From: an uncultured Dorea sp.
GTDB lineage: Bacteria > Bacillota > Clostridia > Lachnospirales > Lachnospiraceae
Direction: 5' to 3'
Assembly (NCBI GenBank): GCA_910589275.1
Contig: CAJUTH010000068.1
Coordinates: 1 to 8,682, forward strand
DNA length: 8,682 nucleotides
In this document: piece by piece, positions 6,427 to 8,682 of the stretch
Numbering within the stretch: position 1 is the first letter of the stretch
Layout of the letters: each line of letters begins with the position of its first letter
Program-made: the position numbers and the translations under genes
The notes under the pieces: generated by a model
Told to the model about the DNA's origin: nothing
What the model saw: only the letters and a program-made list of their open reading frames with translations
Databases searched by the model: none

Positions 6427-6543
6427 ATGAAGCTGATGATTTCTCTCATTTTGGGAGTATATCTTATGAGGAAGCATGGAATTGCGGAGATGATCCTGGT
6501 ATCATTAGGTATATTCCTGGTTTTATATATGATATTTCAATAA
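6427..6543 (+). CDS. 38-aa hydrophobic membrane microprotein
   Basis: ATG 6427 follows a near-perfect TAGGAGGT site. The product is 38 aa, with two hydrophobic stretches (MISLILGVYLM and MILVSLGIFLVLYMIF) around a short basic RKHG turn. That fits a single-pass or tight hairpin membrane peptide. The frame begins 9 nt after the preceding stop, so it belongs to the same transcript. I know no family. Small hydrophobic peptides on mobile elements can be toxins, entry-exclusion peptides or membrane anchors, but nothing here decides between these. Confidence 0.55.
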   Translation: MKLMISLILGVYLMRKHGIAEMILVSLGIFLVLYMIFQ

Positions 6544-6588
6544 ATTATTAAAAAAGTATAAAAAACAGAAGAATTTTCCAATCTGAAA

Positions 6589-6633
6589 GAAATGCAGACT
6601 ATTACTCTTATGAAGGGGTATCGTCTGCATTTC
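6589..6633 (+). promoter_or_regulatory. Hairpin in the leader of the annealing-protein gene
   Basis: GAAATGCAGAC (6589-6599) and GTCTGCATTTC (6623-6633) form a perfect 11-bp stem. The 23-nt loop can fold further (CTCTT with AAGGG around ATG). The tail ATTTTC is too poor in T for a good terminator. It lies 34 nt before the start codon at 6668 and may act as a leader or processing element. Confidence 0.5.
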
Positions 6634-6667
6634 ATTTTCACGAAGAGAATGAAAGGAGCATAAGCGA

Positions 6668-7741
6668 ATGAAAGAAAAGTTATATGACCGATCAGAGGCA
6701 GTCGCAGCATTGAACTGTGTAGAGGGATTTAACCCGATGGAACTGGCAAGAACACTTACAAAGGAGGGACAGGAGGATCAGCTTTATCTGGATGTGAAAT
6801 ACCGGAAGCTGTGGTTCCGTCTCGTACATCCGTTAGGAAAGATTGTCAGCAGTATCCGAAGCTTTACAGAGAATATGGCAATCGTGGAGGCAAGGATCTA
6901 TCTGGATAAATGCGATGCAGAGGAGAATTATATTGCTAATGCCTTTTCCCAGAGGTTCCGGACTAATGATCCGAATTTCGGGGACAAATTTTTGGAGATG
7001 GCGGAGACAGCTGCCGTAGGGCGTGCGCTTTCTGATGCCGGGTTTGGGTTACAGTTTGCCGATGTGGGGGAAGAAAATGATCCCATGCAGGTAGACGCGG
7101 GAATCCAGATTCCGGGGACGACGGCGCAATCCCAGGTACAGGGGAATGATATCCCACAGGGAGGCATGACGTGGAATCCACAGATGCAGTCTGGTATACA
7201 GGGAAACAATATCCCGCCTGCTAATCAGAATGGACAGAATCTACAGCCTGCCATGACAGGGAACCCGCAGATGCAGCCTGCCATGACGGAAAATCAAGGT
7301 ATGCAGGCAACCGCACAGAACCAGGGCAATCAGTCACAGACTATGCCGCAGGGAACAGCTAATCCGCAGTCTTCAGCGTCGGCACAATCCAATCCTGTAG
7401 GGGCGCCACAGATGCAGAATGGTTTTGGAAATCAGAATCAGCAGGCAAGCCAGATGCCGCAGATGCAAGGGAATTCCCAGGCTTCCAGTCAGTACTCTCC
7501 CACCGCTTCTATGGATGAATCACTTCCGGTAGAAGAATTGGTGCAGCGCATGACGTATGAACAGGCTACGCAGGTAGTGATTACCGGGAACGGGAAGTTT
7601 GGCGGCAAGACCATGGGACAGGTTGCGGTGGAAAGCCCAAAGAACCTGGAATGGTTTGCACAGAGTTATTCCGGTAAGAACCATCTGATCCCGGCTGCAG
7701 CCAGAGTCCTTTTAAATGCGGCTATGCCAATGGCTGGTTAG
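6668..7741 (+). CDS. Putative single-strand annealing or ssDNA-binding protein with long disordered linker
   Basis: A 357-aa protein; AAAGGAG lies 9 nt before ATG 6668. It has three parts. Residues 1-135 are a folded domain with VEARIYLD and, at 109-126, LEMAETAAVGRALSDAGF. The AET-x-A-x-GRAL-x-x-GFG pattern is typical of phage ERF/Rad52-like annealing proteins and related ssDNA-handling proteins. Residues 140-280 are a low-complexity Q, N, M, P and G linker made of degenerate repeats. Residues 282-357 carry GKFGGKTMGQVAVESPKNLEWFAQ and IPAAARVLLNAA, resembling the small C-terminal module seen in ExoX-like and phage proteins (GK-x-x-GKT-L-x-x-I-x-x-x-x-P-x-Y-L-x-W). Placed after the YqaJ nuclease, it is the best candidate for the missing annealing partner. 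The fold is inferred from motifs, not proven. Confidence 0.65.
   Translation: MKEKLYDRSEAVAALNCVEGFNPMELARTLTKEGQEDQLYLDVKYRKLWFRLVHPLGKIVSSIRSFTENMAIVEARIYLDKCDAEENYIANAFSQRFRTNDPNFGDKFLEMAETAAVGRALSDAGFGLQFADVGEENDPMQVDAGIQIPGTTAQSQVQGNDIPQGGMTWNPQMQSGIQGNNIPPANQNGQNLQPAMTGNPQMQPAMTENQGMQATAQNQGNQSQTMPQGTANPQSSASAQSNPVGAPQMQNGFGNQNQQASQMPQMQGNSQASSQYSPTASMDESLPVEELVQRMTYEQATQVVITGNGKFGGKTMGQVAVESPKNLEWFAQSYSGKNHLIPAAARVLLNAAMPMAG
7127..7330 (+). repeat. Degenerate coding repeats in the Q/N-rich linker
   Basis: CAGCCTGCCATGAC occurs at 7244-7257 and again at 7274-7287, 30 bp apart. Looser copies of the units QGN-x-IP and MT-x-NPQMQ flank it on both sides. The repeats are in frame, so length changes by multiples of a codon would be tolerated. 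They explain the low-complexity linker and are a likely site of slippage or recombination. Confidence 0.6.
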
Positions 7742-7774
7742 TCAGAGAAATGAACCCTTTTTAGATTAAAAACA

Positions 7775-7879
7775 GTTACCAGAGTGATTCCGGTAAGCTT
7801 TAGTTAATGTCTGCGTACTCTATACGGATAATCTTATCCATTGAAAGCAGATTTAGAGTTTCCGGAATGCTCTGATAAC
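7775..7879 (+). ncRNA. Candidate structured 5' leader of the primase gene
   Basis: A 105-nt element closed by a long imperfect stem. GTTACCAGAG (7775-7784) pairs with CTCTGATAAC (7870-7879, one mismatch), and after a small internal loop ATTCCGG (7787-7793) pairs with CCGGAAT (7862-7868). Inside, GTCTGC (7809-7814) pairs with GCAGAT (7847-7852) around a hairpin, GGATA/TATCC (7826-7830 with 7835-7839). ACTCTA (7817-7822) can also pair with TAGAGT (7854-7859), crossing the middle stem: a pseudoknot or an alternative fold. The element ends 2 nt before GAGGAGG (7882-7888). A translational switch, a protein-binding autoregulatory site or a small inverted-repeat insertion are all possible. I recognise no known family. 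Confidence 0.5.
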
Positions 7880-7899
7880 AAGAGGAGGCGTGTTTATGG

Positions 7900-8682
7900 A
7901 TGTATGATATATCTGGATTTGGCTACGACATCCGGGATGTGGTGCGGGTGCTGAACCTTACCATCCGGCGCAAAAATGGACGGTCGTATGATGTTGACTG
8001 TCCATTTTGCAACCACAAGACGGGGAAGCTAAACATCAATATTGAAAAAAATGTTTTCCGCTGTAATTATTGCGATGCGCACGGCGGGATGCTGGATCTG
8101 TATTCCAAGCTGTATAATGTCACAAAGACGGAGGCAAACCAGCAGATCCGGGAGGCATTGAATCTCGGACAGTACCGGGATGATTACCAACGGCCAGTAA
8201 AACCGGAAAGAGATTTGGAACCGCCAGCACCGGTAAACAGCGAACGGGCTTCGGATGTGAAAATCGACCAGACCTATTCCCAGATGCTTTCCATGCTTAC
8301 ACTATCACGGAAGCATCAGGAAGATCTGCAAAGGCGCGGATTAACAGCGGAGCAGATTGCATCCCAGAGATATCGGAGTGTTCCGTTATTTGGGATCAAA
8401 AAGCTGACGGAACGGTTAGCAGACAAGGGATGTACTCTGAAAGGAGTGCCTGGATTCTACCAAGGCGAAGACGGAACTTGGAGTATTCATTTCACTGCTA
8501 AAAACTCCGGAATCCTGATTCCGATTCTTTCTATGGAAGGGCGAATACAGGGATTCCAGATCAGGCTTGATTTTGTAACGGATTCCAGAAAATATATCTG
8601 GCTTTCCAGCTCCAACTATCAGATGGGCGTCTCTTCTGGCAGCCCGGTGCATGTAATCGGGAATTTGGATGCTGAAACAATG
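7900..8682 (+). CDS. CHC2 zinc-finger primase-like protein, partial at right edge
   Basis: At least 261 aa, open to the window end. It begins at ATG 7900, with GAGGAGG 11 nt upstream. A CHC2-type zinc ribbon is clear: CPFC (C34, C37), H39, then FRCNYCDAHGGMLDLYSK (C55, C58), as in DnaG-family primases. A linker rich in charge and proline (about 92-125) follows. The region GILIPILSMEGRIQGFQIRLD to RKYIWLSSSN and HVIGN (204-254) resembles the DUF3854/Toprim-adjacent region of element-encoded primases. The catalytic Toprim part would lie beyond the window. Its expected role is priming DNA synthesis on the single strand transferred or replicated by the element. It is the last gene of the run and sits directly after the structured leader. 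An ATG in better spacing (7896) gives only three codons. Confidence 0.85.
   Translation, partial: MYDISGFGYDIRDVVRVLNLTIRRKNGRSYDVDCPFCNHKTGKLNINIEKNVFRCNYCDAHGGMLDLYSKLYNVTKTEANQQIREALNLGQYRDDYQRPVKPERDLEPPAPVNSERASDVKIDQTYSQMLSMLTLSRKHQEDLQRRGLTAEQIASQRYRSVPLFGIKKLTERLADKGCTLKGVPGFYQGEDGTWSIHFTAKNSGILIPILSMEGRIQGFQIRLDFVTDSRKYIWLSSSNYQMGVSSGSPVHVIGNLDAETM

Overview
This looks like an accessory, conjugative- or phage-like element in a low- to mid-GC Gram-positive bacterium, most likely a Clostridia/Lachnospiraceae-type host. That is inferred from strong GGAGG-type ribosome binding sites, GTG/TTG starts, intrinsic terminators with T-tracts, and a gene set (excisionase-like HTH protein, Xre regulator, DUF932-like protein, YqaJ nuclease, DUF4406, RecD2-like helicase, CHC2 primase) common on integrative elements of gut Firmicutes. 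No ribosomal, tRNA or core metabolic gene is present. The taxon cannot be fixed from this window alone.

Layout. Positions 1-1250 are AT-rich and regulatory. A 71-aa excisionase-like protein (minus, 157-372) and an Xre-type repressor (minus, 717-1031, with its own terminator at 675-703) lie left of a compact divergent control region (1123-1156). There, two promoters overlap face to face inside a perfect TTATATCC/GGATATAA inverted repeat. Rightward from it comes a 64-aa four-cysteine protein (1251-1445). Positions 1446-1889 hold no convincing gene but are dense in structure: a promoter on a 16-bp palindrome, four successive hairpins ending in a T-tract (candidate small RNA, about 1535-1699), and a second strong terminator (1739-1776).

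The rest is a rightward run of DNA-processing genes: DUF932-like protein (1890-3026), YqaJ-type exonuclease (3154-4200), DUF4406 protein overlapping it (4197-4511), RecD2-like helicase (4550-6244), a Cys-rich frame (6217-6417), a 38-aa membrane microprotein (6427-6543), a putative single-strand annealing or ssDNA-binding protein with a long Q/N/M/P-rich linker (6668-7741), and a CHC2 zinc-finger primase-like protein running off the right edge (7900-8682+). A 105-nt leader closed by a 17-bp imperfect stem (7775-7879) sits directly before the primase ribosome binding site.

Together the genes resemble a replication/recombination module. YqaJ could resect ends, the 6668 product could bind or anneal single strands, the helicase could unwind and the primase could start synthesis. 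The helicase appears damaged: its N-terminal homology is cut at the DUF4406 junction, and its C-terminus ends at a frameshift-like T-run before helicase motifs V and VI. The two most interesting possibly undescribed items are the structured leader of the primase gene and the candidate small RNA at 1535-1699.
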